The notes below the pieces were generated by a model. That model ran no database searches. It saw nothing but the letters and a program-made list of their open reading frames with translations, and was not told the DNA's origin. Below, piece after piece: positions 34,101 through 47,200 of a DNA stretch of 64,000 nt (the first letter of the stretch is position 1; each line of letters begins with the position of its first letter). This DNA comes from Haliclystus octoradiatus (Eukaryota > Cnidaria > Staurozoa > Stauromedusae > Haliclystidae), in NCBI GenBank assembly GCA_916610825.1, contig OU744448.1, forward strand, positions 9,224,650 to 9,288,649, given 5' to 3'. A program made the translations under genes and the position numbers.

Positions 34101-35222
34101 TCGCATATTCACATGTGTCATACTTACACAGTTGTTGCTATTCCTGACATCTCGATGTCAGTGATCGCTTGCTTGCAAGCTGTCAAATAATAGTTCATAC
34201 AATCTGTTCAACTGTATCACTAATATCAATCTCAATCATGAACTGGAAGAAGGTGGGGATTTCTTTTATGAATTTATGAACGACTGCATAATGCCAACTT
34301 TTTGATCAGGTTATTTTTCAGGGGAAATGCAATTGTCAGTTATTGTTAATCTACAATCATTAATTCATTTTTCAACCTACATCTATGTGGGAGTTCCTCA
34401 AAACAGCTGATTTCCTCCTTTTCTAGCAGCTCCAAAACAAATCTAGCTACTGTATTGTTTTGATTAATTTTCAAGGATTTTTCTCGCTTTTGACCAATTT
34501 TCACTCTCTTGCGTGGTAGTATTTCGATTGATTCTGATCTATACATACTAGAAAAACGATTGGTAGAAGTTTGAAGCTGATCCGATAAGAAACGATGGAG
34601 ATCGAAATTTCAACAAGTCTAGTTCTTCACACGTTTATTTTCGTGACATATATATTCAATTTTGTCATCAACTAGTTTAAGATAATATTGATTATTGAAA
34701 TATGTTTGAATATACATCAGAATCAGTCATTTTACTTTGAAAATTTTTTTTCAGTATAATCTCCTATTGTAAACCTAGATGGCATGATGATATATTAATA
34801 ATAATGTTACGCAAACCGTGTTGGTGACCAAATCATATATATAAATTATATGGTTGCTGCAAGTAGATGTGTATTTACGCCATATGATTTTAGTAAATTC
34901 TTATTATGTTCTTCCTATAGATGTTTTTAACGATTGGGCATCAACGGATCCATACGATGTTGCTCATTTTATACCCTATGAATGGACTTTTAACTTTATA
35001 TTTACTGATTTTGAAGTGATTTGTTTTGCTAACCAACACAATTGGATCGACTGCACAAATGAAGAAGAAAACAGTTGAGTTTTAATCTTACTGCTGTATA
35101 ATCTCTATCTGTTATTAAACTTATTGCATATATCTGTATATCATACAGATAATACAGTATATCAAATGTTTTGGCTTTGGTACTTTATTGGCGGTGGTTG
35201 ATAGATAAACCACACAAATATG

Positions 35223-35262
<40 letters not shown>

Positions 35263-38200
35263 ATAATCACAGAAACCATCCCTGCCACCACCAAACCAAT
35301 TTCCAATCACTCTGCTGAGTCTGTAGAATACCTACTGACTTGCCTCCATTTTCAAGAGGTTAGAGATAGAGGGGGAATTCACGTTGGAAAATTATGGTGG
35401 CCCGCAACTGTCATGGCACAAACTTTACAAAACGCATCAAACAATACAAAAACAAAAACACTTTACTTTTTATTACGCAATTAAAGAAACTCACGGCACA
35501 AAATAAACCATGGCACAAATAAAAATTATCACGGCAAAAGTCAGATTGGAAATGAAATACTGTAAATGTATTGCAACATCTAATTGCGACCAGGTATGAA
35601 AGAAACAAGAGCACAAAGTAAGACTAATAGCATAAAGTAAGAGAAAACATAGCATGTTGTGGAAATTCCCTAGCCCAAAAGTATGGTATTATCAAATTCA
35701 AACATGTTCCAATTATAATCCATTGTTAGTTAACATACAAATTGAATCATTTGTTTGCTACTGTATTAACTATTTACTGCATCTTGGCAATGGCATGATT
35801 TATGAAGGACAATTGGAATTAATTCGCGCTAAGACCGAGGTAGGGATATGCTGATTTTGATCAGACCATCGGTCACCACTGGATTGTTCCTGAGTGCAAT
35901 GCTTTCCTTGTCATAACGTAACATACTTCAACTTATTTTTAATTACCTTGTTCAATGATTAACAGTAAGAGCTGCTCAGTATGGTCATATTCTTATAATT
36001 TTTTACTTAGCCAAGCCTTCCTTAACCTAGCTAGCCCTGCCCTCCATTCTAATAGACTAAAGCCTACCAATGCTGTGACGCAGGTAAGCATAGAATACAG
36101 CCTTATTGAGGTAAAACATGTGAAGAAAACAACAAAACCAATCGTAACACTATTATATATATATAATACCTATTATCAAAAAATAATGTAAATTTTAAGC
36201 TGTTCACACTTGTGTAGGTATTAGTGCTCAATGATGAATATCAGAGCTTTGATAAATAAATAAATAAAATTAGTCAAACATACGAGTCTTGCCTGATGAT
36301 CGCCGTAAGGCGTGTAACTCGCAGTAGCGAGAACAGTATGTCTCTTTGTTGACTCATTTTATTCATTTATTTATTAATACATAATTTCTTATGATCTCTC
36401 ATGTTGTACGTTCTCAATAACCAGTTTCTATTGCCCCTCTATTGATACCTGAAACCTTTAAGATTCTGAAAATATTTGAAATCAAGTTTGCAAACATAAT
36501 GAACATATTGTTTTTATAATTTCTCATCTGTTTTTTATATTAGGTCAAGTTGCATTTTGTGGCGAAACATTAGAAATCTCATTTGCACTGCCGTTTACAA
36601 GATTTCTACCAAGTCTAGAAGAAATCCGTATATTTTTTCAAGCTGAAACACTTGTTGCACGTTCATTTTTGCCTTCATCAAATACATTACGTCGTAGTGT
36701 ATCATCATTAGCACGCTGTTGCAATCAAGATAAAACGCATCCATCGATATTTAGATTGAGTAGTGCTACATCTGAAAAAGTTCCTGGTGACGACTTCCCT
36801 GGCAATAATAATATCAGTGATGGTTGGTTTCGTAAAACGGCAGCACAAGATGGTTGGATTGATGTTTGGAGTGTACCATTCTTGGGTATTAATCTATCAT
36901 ATCAATATCATCCAATGCCTGTTGTTACTCCACAGACGTTAGCTGTTCATAAGAAATTAGGAGTTGATTTTAGTAAAATTAAAGCTACTTCTTTGGAACC
37001 AGATATTATTACTGTTGAATTGGAAGCTGGCCCGTCTGCTCTTCACTTGTACGGGTCATTCTTAAGGCAGTTTATAATTGGATTGAAGGTTAGTATATAA
37101 TGTCCAAGATAATACTTCCTTGTCCCAACTATTCATAGATGTGCCATTTTTAGTGTCACTTTCATTATCATCATCACCATCATCATCGTCATCATTTATT
37201 GAGGCTATAATCTTGACATTTATACAATTGAATTCTGCATGGTAACATTAATATTGAAATGAATGACAACCAGGGTGTCACAAAGATCTTCCTTCTTGGA
37301 ACCGTTTTGTGTCAGATTAGAAACCTTTTGGGATCGCATTTAAAATGCTTCATAATTCTGAAGAAATGTTAGCAATATTTCTGAAGATTGATTTACTTCA
37401 AAGCATATATGGAAGTATGAAATCCAAAAATCATATTTTTAGTAATATAAACAAATTTGAGGTAAGACTATTCATTACTTAGAGTTTCACACGTTTCTGG
37501 TGATCGCATAATAAACATATGAAACTCCAAGTAACGGAAAAGGCTTTTGCCTCATCTGTATTTCAATTCTATGTTATGATCTGTTTTTTCAAACATTGAG
37601 CACTCTCACACAGTGTTGTAAATACTCGTTACTAAAGTAACACGTTACTCATTACTTTTAGAGTAATTTTAGGAGTAATGAATTGCTTTTTTGAGAAAAG
37701 TAATAAATAATCTAATTGATTATTTTTGAGGTAACCAGTATTATTTAAGAGAAAGTAATTTAAGTTAATTTCCAATTACTTTTCCGATTACAAAATATTT
37801 GCTTTCTTGTCTTTCTTGTGATAATTCTCGAAGGCGTTGCTGTCATCAAGTTCCGTTTGCAATAGTGCGATGCAATTTCACATGATTTGCAGCTTTTACG
37901 GGAGCTATTCAAACCAAAGAAATTGTGTGATACATGACCAAATAGCCTTATCCCCTATCCTATTCTTCTCTGTTCTGATATTCTGTTGTCTGTTGATCAA
38001 TAGTTTGTCATTATTTACACGAGTTGCAAAAATTGAAAAGATGTTAATATTTAAATGCTTTTATGAATAGATTGATCCGACGAAAATAAATCATTCTGAT
38101 AAATCATATGAAACCATTTCTTTGGCAACTTCATTCAAAACTTTACAACGTCTATTATCTGCTGCTTCTGTTGCCAGTATTAAATTAATATTATTAAATC

Positions 38201-41200
38201 GATCGTTCTCCTTCATAAGAAAACAAGAGGGCTGCCATCGATTATCAAAACGAGACATGTCAGTATCGAAAGGGAGACAATTTCTCTTGTTTGCACAAGT
38301 TAAAGTAATCATGAAGTAATGAATTACTTTTTTGGGAAATGTACTAAATAAAATTACTAATTTATTACTTTTCTAAAGTAATTCTCACATCACTGCTCTC
38401 AAATTATTATAATTTTAGGTAATGAAATATTAAATCAATCTTGACAATTGAAAATCCTTCTGAATTTGTGCTGATCTTTCGGGAACCAGGTTCTCAGGTT
38501 CCCGCACATTTTGACGGCCTGATTGCAACACATGTATGGAAAAGCATATGTGAATAGATGGATAACTGTTTGTTTCCAAGTAGCTTGATTAAAAAAAAAC
38601 TTATCAAGGTTGTAATATATTGACAATTGGCATTCAAGAGCTCCTTGTTGAGAGAATATTTTATTTTTGCTGTTTTACCAAGTATTTTTAATCAAGTTTG
38701 ACCAAGATTCAAAACGATGTGTGCATTTATACAAATCATTGATGATTGTTCTTTTATAGGAGAACTACTTTGGCGTCAGTCAAGTTCCAGCTGAATTTAA
38801 TGCTACTAAACAAACCAAAGATCAAGTTAAAAATCAACAAGAAAGTGTCTCTTCACTAGACATAGACCCTCGTCAGTTTAGACCATTTGAAGCAAATATC
38901 ACAGTTGTGCTTTTGGACATCAAGGCTGAACTCAGCAAGGTTCGGATTCATCAAAGTATTATTATGTACTGGTATTATAACGTGTATTGATCATCTTTCC
39001 AGTAGCCTGCATGAATACCTTACGAGATCAACAAATCTTACTTCCTCTTTATTAAATTGCTAACATTAGGAAGTAAGATTTTCCATCCTTTAAGGTCTGC
39101 ATGCAACCTACATACCAGCTACTCAGCAAGGTCTGGCTTGTAAATGTTAACTATCATCAGTTTGCTTTAGCACTGCTAGATGTTCAACCATATCAGATTC
39201 ATACTATAATTGACTAAATAGGCATCTGATTATGACACATTTAACAAGTATTTGTGCATAGAGGCATATAACTACCTCTTCATGCCCATATTTCTCTATA
39301 GTATTTTGATATTAGTTTGAAATACATTCATAACTTGAAAATTTGATTTCAAGCTGTTGCTAAGGAAACAGTTGTTCAATTACTTAAATACTTGTGCTTT
39401 TTCCTCTTCTATAATTTGTGTTTTATTGTGATAATTCTGCTCTATGCTGATTTATTTGTTGCACTTCTACAATGTACAGCATTGCCTCAAAGGTCAACCA
39501 ATGTCACCGATATTGCATGTAAATAGACTTACATTTGAAATGAATAAAACCTTCTCTGAAACAAGAATGCAGCTCATATTATCTCCTGCCACAGTTGTTA
39601 TCAAAGATTCCATCAAGGTAAGGATGCTATTCACTATGGTAAAAGGTTGTTGATTCTTGTTATAATGTAGTCTTCAATGTTGTGATCTGAATTTGATCTA
39701 TACATAGAGTCTTAAGTTTCTCAACGACAGAGGCAATGCTGTCGGCTGCTGTCAGGAGGGAATTGTTCCTTGAAATGGATGCATGTCCCATTACCGACTC
39801 CATTTTCAAACTGATAGTCGTCCTGTACTCCATTTGCATGTGATTATGTGATAATCTATTATCACATTTGACATTAACACGACAAGTCACACAGGTTTCG
39901 TGGTCTCCTTGGTGGATTCAGTGCTTTATATTGTGAACATCTGAAACATTGCAGTTGCCATAGAGGTCATAATGAAAAGAAATTATTGTGGGAGGATAAA
40001 CTATGTAAACAAATCTGTCGTACTGTAACTGAACAAAACATTTTTAGAAGGCTTTTAGAGCAAGTTCAGATGAAATGGAATTTTTCTTATTTATAGACCA
40101 AACAGCAACACAAATTGAATAGAAAAACATCAAAATGTTTGAGGATTCCAAGGCAGAAAGTTAAACTTTTTGTCAACCCTGTATGATGCCTAACACCTGC
40201 AGTGCCAATTATAATTGAATTGAATTGAAGTTTCCCCAATTAAATTGACCTAGGGATTAACATTCAAGAAATATTATTAACTTATCCGATTAACAACAAT
40301 GTCTAAATAGCTATACAAATTTCATTTGAAGCATATTCTGTATCAGTCTTGTCTAGTTTGTCTCTCCATGTGTGTATGTTGTTGATGTTCTATGGGTAAA
40401 CGATAGCCTGTATAACATTTTGAAAATATTACTACTAGTACTGTAATCATTTTAGAGGAATCATGAACAACAGCATCTTAATCATGGTCATATCTCATTG
40501 TCTGGATTACAATTTCGTGGGCATGCGATGTTTTCTGACAAAGGTTTAAATCCTGACCAAGACACATTAGAATATGCCTGGCTTACAGAAATTCAATGCG
40601 GCGAAGTAACTGGCAAGGCAACACCTGCCCAGGTATATTAAATTGCTGTTTTATATTATTTCAGTAAGGCATACTACAGGCAGGGCTTAACAAAAGTGGT
40701 GATCCAGAGATTCTAGATTTTCCAATTCTAGTGCAAATCTAGAGAAGTTTTTATATTTTTCTGATTTATACTCAAACTCAAACCTCAGCAGACACCCAGA
40801 AGAAAAAATTGAGGTGGTAAATTATCCATGCGTTAATGAGCAGCTCATTTATGAACATTTGGGTAATTTCACGTTCATGAACTCATGAACTGTTTTTCAT
40901 AAAAGTAACATTGGAGTTATTTAATACATCATATTGTGTTATAAAGAGGAGGATGTGTGGTATTTTGCAATATGGACCTCATCATCCTTACATCATATTC
41001 ATGAACAGTTCATGAATTTTCAGGCAATTTCACATTCATGAACCAGTTCATGAATCAATTCATGAAGTGTTCATGAACTCTTTGTGACTGTTCATGAACT
41101 GACCATGAACTGTTCATACATTGTTCATGAATGGTTATTGAATTGTTCATGAACGGTTCATGAACTGTTCATGAACTCATGGGATTTTATTACAGGGGTA

Positions 41201-44200
41201 TTACCGAAATAACGATATTGCAAACCGCAGATACTAACTTGCACTTTCTTGGGTAATACAGCAGTTTCAATGTGAATTATGCTCAATGCAAAATTTACAA
41301 TATTTTACACAACACATTCATTTCAATGCAAATAAAGGTTAGTTTCCCATATCCCCACCCATCTAATCCTAATATTCATTGTTAGAATTTTCATGACTCT
41401 GTTGACGTAGCAGCCGGGCTTTGATTTATGGGGATGTTTACAGACCTCATACCCCATTACATAATTACATCATTGTATGCATGCTGAACAGGCTATAGCA
41501 TACATACTGCAGCATAATCTCCCCAACCAACCAAGCACCACAAATCTAAATATACACACAATTTGACAAGCTGTACAGACTTTTAATCATAGTGACAATT
41601 TAATTGGGATAAAATTAAAACCGCAACTAAATGATTACTAAACAGCGACTAAATTTAGAATGACAAAATGGTTAAATCAAGCGACAACTTATTCTTGATT
41701 AGCGACCGAATAATTAATTGACAGCGACAAAACAATAAGCGAATAAACAATTTATTTCCGCAGATATTAAAACCTTCTACAGCAGACAATAAAAGCCGCA
41801 ACTATAATTAATAAAACAGCAGCAAATTATTTAGCAGCAAATTTATTTGACATTTGGAGAAAGGGTTTACTTTATGATTCAGACAAAAAATTAACCGTTG
41901 TAGTATATAGTAGATTTTTGTTGAACATGATTTGACTCCAAATTATCCATCACAAAAAAGTAAGTATCATAGAGACGATGAAAATGAAAATACGCTGTAA
42001 TTGAAAAGAACTGTAGAAAATTAATTTAAATTTCTTTTTTAAATCGACAATATGAATATCTCGCAACGACAATGTGAATTCAAATTTGTTGTAGTCGTGC
42101 ATCTGTTTTGTTTGTTTCAATTGTTTGGTTATTCAAAGCTTGAAATTTTCTTTTATTCTAACATTAAAGATCAACACATACTGTTTATGAGTGAAACATA
42201 TGAAGGTTTGGATGAATAATTATATTTACAGAGAACGCGGCGGTAGATTTTCAAATAAAATATTGCAGTTCCATAATTTAGCAAGTGTTTACCCAATGAT
42301 TTATAAGAAGTTTCTTCCTTTGTGGACCCGCAAGGCTGTAATTATGTTGACATACCAATTTTCATTTATTTCAATTAAACAACAACTTTATTATAGAATT
42401 AACGTATTTGATATGGTTTATTTCAACATTTGTTGCATCAAAACGATTAATAAAACTGCAAGGATTCCTTAGGAAGAAAGAAAGTATTTTGCTACTGAAA
42501 TGAATCAATTAGCTGTTCTCCAGCTCTTTATTTGCTGCGGGCAATACATAAATTGTCGCTGAATAATTTGTCTGCTACTTGAATTGATTAGTTGCTAATG
42601 GTTAGACCATTTGTTCGCTGAAAATAAAGGTCGCGTTTAGAATCAATTTACTGCGGAAATGAGTCAATTAGATGCTGAAAGAAGCTAATTTGTCGCGGAA
42701 AGGAACCCTTTTGTCGCGGCGTTAAATCCATGCCAAATTAATTCAATCAATATTAGTTATCAGGGTTTGATAAAATGGGGAATTTCGGGACTGAGAATTT
42801 TTATTAAGCTGCCTTTTTTTCGTTGGAAGATGAGTAGAATGGTGAATATTTAGATTCCCGGGAGGAAAATTATTTTATTTTACCCTGTTAAGTTATCTAT
42901 TATACATTTGCTATATTGTAGTTACAATCAATAGCATGTTGGTTGGAGACATTTGCCTTGCACACCTTAGATGAAGAAAACGTCCTGATTCCACAATCCT
43001 CAATTGTATACTGTCAACACAGTAAAGATCAATCTTCATGCACAGCTCAATCCACTCAATCAAATGGATGTATCAGTAATGATGAGACAACATCGTCTAA
43101 ATCTAATGATTGTCTTACTGAAGATGATTTGAAATACAGAATGACAAGAGTGTCTGTTGAGAAAATTCAATTGTTTGTAGTCGAATCAGAGGTGGCTTGT
43201 TCTTTGCTGGTATGTATGTTAATCTGATAATTTCCTGCATTTTATAATTTGGCATGTATTTTTGAAATAATAGAATATTTGAGTTTGAAATTATCGATGG
43301 GTGCCACTAAAGTTATTGACATATGTAATACAAACATGAGAATTTCAGGCTTTATTGCATTTTTTCTATTGAAATCCATTACAAATGATATATAGATATC
43401 TTACGTTCCATACTATTTCTGAAATGGTAATTCTCATGTCTGGTAATATGACTATTTAACAATTAGACAGCGAGCCCGAGTTGTCTAATTGTTTTAGTAG
43501 AAACCAACTAGTGGTACAAGGAAAAACGTATGAAAAGACATTAATTCAACTATTTATTCGCTTCTTGCATAAATAATTTTAAATACAACCGTCAATCAAA
43601 GGCATCCATGACGACTGCAGCGTTGTGATTTGGAGGATGAATTTTAATTTGGCTTGATTCAGATTTAATTTTTAAAACAAAACAGTATATTATTAACATT
43701 TAAAATACAGCCCCACAAAATAGCAAACTTGAGCAAGGTAACTTTGAGTATCTAAAAATATTTAAATATTTGCAGTTTGTAATATGAAAGTTTGTTGTTT
43801 ATAAACTTTAGCTGACTAGCGAACTAGTCTGCAATAGAGTAGCAAATTTGCGAGGGAACCTGCCAACGTTCACTATCAGAAAATAATGAAGGTTTGAGCA
43901 ACCAATCAAAATGCAGATCATCGGATAGTACCCTTGTCGGTTTCGACTAAATCAAATTATTCAGATTATATAGCAGTTCCTTGTTTGGAAGTTCTCAGAT
44001 AACAGTTTTGGGAATATTTTGATATAATCCACAATTCCAGAAATTAATCTACGTGCTTGTTAGGCTTTATACACATGGGTTGTGTGATAGAGAAGATCTT
44101 TATTTATCCCAATATAGTTGTGATACATTGTTGCGGCACCCCCTGTGAAAAACAGTTCTGGAAAACTGGGGCCATTTAACGTTCATGAACTGTTTTTCGA

Positions 44201-47200
44201 TTGGGACGGAGATGATGATAAAATGATTCAGCAAGGCTCGTGTTGGAAGGGATGTTATTCACAATACAAATTACAATAAACAGGAAACAAATGACATTAC
44301 CTAACCAATCACATCACATACACGATATTAACATACTTTGACATTCGGTGCACGCACAGTGTGACACACAGTTACACCACACATTTTAAAAGCAAACAGA
44401 AAATTTTATAACTATCAATTACTCACAACTTGACACAGTCAAATCGATTATGTCGATTGGATAATGCAGCATAACTTGACAGCTGTTGGATGATTGTCAG
44501 TTTTACACATTGCTGACAAACATAGAGTTAAAACAATACAACACCTTGAGAAAATGTTGATATCATGATATTGTAATTTGATTGGCGGTGTAATTTATCA
44601 TACATTATTACATATGCCTCTATATATTACGGACACAAAGGCTCACTGCAGAATTTTCATTTGTGTTAATTAGCTGTACCTCTTTTTACCCATAGTGCTT
44701 ACTTTCGCCGTAATCTTGCCTTATCTGTTTGAATTCAGTGTCTTGTAATTTCTTTCATTTCAGTGTTCACCCTTACGCATTGCAACATGTACATCTCATG
44801 CTAATGCTATTCTTGAAGGTGCTAGTTTGTTCATCAATGAAATTGCTATAAAACAATACATTCAAGTTGTCAACTCTTTGGATCCAATTAGTCCTGGTAT
44901 TGATCCTACATCAATAATCGCACATACAGATCAATGGCTAGAAGTAGGTTCTGCACTCTTTGGTCCACTCACTGTAGACATTGCAACCTTGTCCTCAAAT
45001 GAAAATCACCGTCAGCAGCAGAATAATTTTCTCAAGATACATGATCGTTTAACAAAACGTCTTTGGTTCTTATGGAAACCTGATCTATTATCGTCAAGAC
45101 TGGCGTCAGATCGTGCCAATGCAAAGATATGTGGTTGTGTTGGTGGTTGTGGCTTCTTTGGTGCAAATGTCAATGGTGTCCGATTCTTTTCAACACAATG
45201 CCTTGATGCTGATGAAGCTAAATATGCACGGTATGGAAGTGAAAGTCTTTGGGGTGGATGTCATGAAAAACAAATGCGGTTAAAAGAGAGATTCCATAAC
45301 CAAAGCATTCTATTGACTTCACCATCATACGGAAGTGGATTTCAAAGCAGCACATCAGGCAGACAGCCATTTGGTCATCAAAGATCTACTAGTCATGGTG
45401 GACCTCCTCAACCTAAAAATGCAAGAGGTGTGATAGATTACTATCTAAATATTTTTATGTTAACATTCAGCGTTTTCATTTTTTATCAAACAGGGATGTA
45501 CTGCTGGTCTGAATGACCAATTTCATATTATAGTGAAACCCACTCAACTGAGATCCATCAAGTGAATTCTCCTGTTATATGTAACCCGGTTTTTAGACCC
45601 TAATTTCTATTTTGATGGTCAAAACTTCTGCCATAGCTGCCAATGCCACAAAAGTCGTTGGCAATTTTGACTTGTATTTATGTGATTTTCAATTAACTCA
45701 TTTGCAATAAGTTTGCATTGACCTTGATAGAGTGGCATCCTGACATGTATAATTCTGTGGTCTCATTAGTGAAAATCCCCAATAGTCTTTGTTTTAAGAA
45801 TTTGCTTTAAATTTCTTCCAGCCACTAATGGTAATGTTAATAAAACAAATGGCTCGACAAGAAGCTTTGAAGTGTCTAGATCTGACCGTACACCGCCATC
45901 CAGTGTATCAAAACGCAGGAAATCATCTACAAGATCGCGTGAGCTTGGTTCCACTCGTGGAATTGGTAAAATGAGTCGAACAGAAAGTGAAATGACGTTT
46001 TATTCTTGTGAAAGTGACTTATCATCAGATGAAGAAGGGTAAATACATGCTATTAATAAAAGCGTTATAGTTGTTGTGCACTTGCTTGCACCACAAATAT
46101 AAGAGATACGGTATGTCCTTCATAACCAAATGATGTATAGGTAGATTGTAGACCTGAACAGGCACGTAGAATTAATTACAATGTATGGTGTAATTAGACG
46201 TGCAATAGCAATTCACAATACGGAATTATATATCTTTAGTATCTTGTTAAATTTCGTCAACCCGTATAAGATCTCTTGAATTAACCAATGTTCTCACCAG
46301 GTTCTCACTTGTTATCTTATTAATGGCTCTTGAATATCATTCATTTTAAATACGATTTTTATGGTCTCAAACACAGAACGATATTGCAATGTAAATTTTG
46401 TTGTATTTTTTTTTACGATATTGCAGTTTATTTAAGACTTTAATCATAGCATTACAGAGCCATAAATAGGATAATAAATGAAAAGCAATGTTATTCAGAG
46501 CTAACAAAATGTATCCTTTACCATGATATATATATTTGATTATTCTGCTTTTCAATGATCTTGACTTTTATGAGGCAATTCACCCTCCGCAGCCATAATT
46601 TGGAGTGACATTCAATTAGGATTTTGCATGAGCTATGTCGTAAACTGAAGATCCTCTATAGATATACTGTAGTATCATAAATTCAAAATGTTCAAGTGCT
46701 TCAAGAGGACAAAGCAGTTTACCCGTATGACTTGCGTGCTGCTGCTCCCTTATGCTCACAACTATAGGGAGCTATGGGCAAGTAGTATCTTTTCGTAATG
46801 TTTTGTATCGTGAATTGTCTTATTTACAAGTTTCTTTGTCAGCTATGTTTGAGTTTGATTTGTGGCGTTCGTGTAGCAAAATATTAAGTGAAAGAGAGAT
46901 GGCGCATTCCTATAATGTGACTGTCTATACTACTACTATGCTCACAACACATTTTTGCATTGAAATTAGATTTATGGAAGAAGTTGATACAGCTCCTAAA
47001 AAGAAAACTATTTCAAATATGTCATTGAGAACAACATCAACATCCTCATTTGTCTCTGCGATGACGTCCGCTCACGGGTCAATGAACTTTGATTATGTCG
47101 ATGGAAGTGTACCATTCGAACCTTTAATTCCATCTCAATTAATGGATCAGTATTCTGAACATTTACCAAAATATGCATGTGGCAATTGGCGCTCTGGTGT

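Noticed and set aside
33816..34190. Two overlapping His/Ser/Cys-rich open frames
   Set aside because: They lie in a 55-bp minisatellite within a BLTP1 intron, with no splice logic.
38091..38319. Opposed open frames inside the hAT-type element as transposase
   Set aside because: Too short and without BED finger or the hAT C-terminal dimerisation motif that I could recognise.
40997..41198. Regularly repeated palindromes resembling a CRISPR array
   Set aside because: Units have no constant spacer length or unique spacers, and the context is an animal intron.
46752..46969. In-frame upstream extension of BLTP1 exon 23
   Set aside because: No acceptor with the required phase and no similarity to BLTP1; acceptor at 46969 works.
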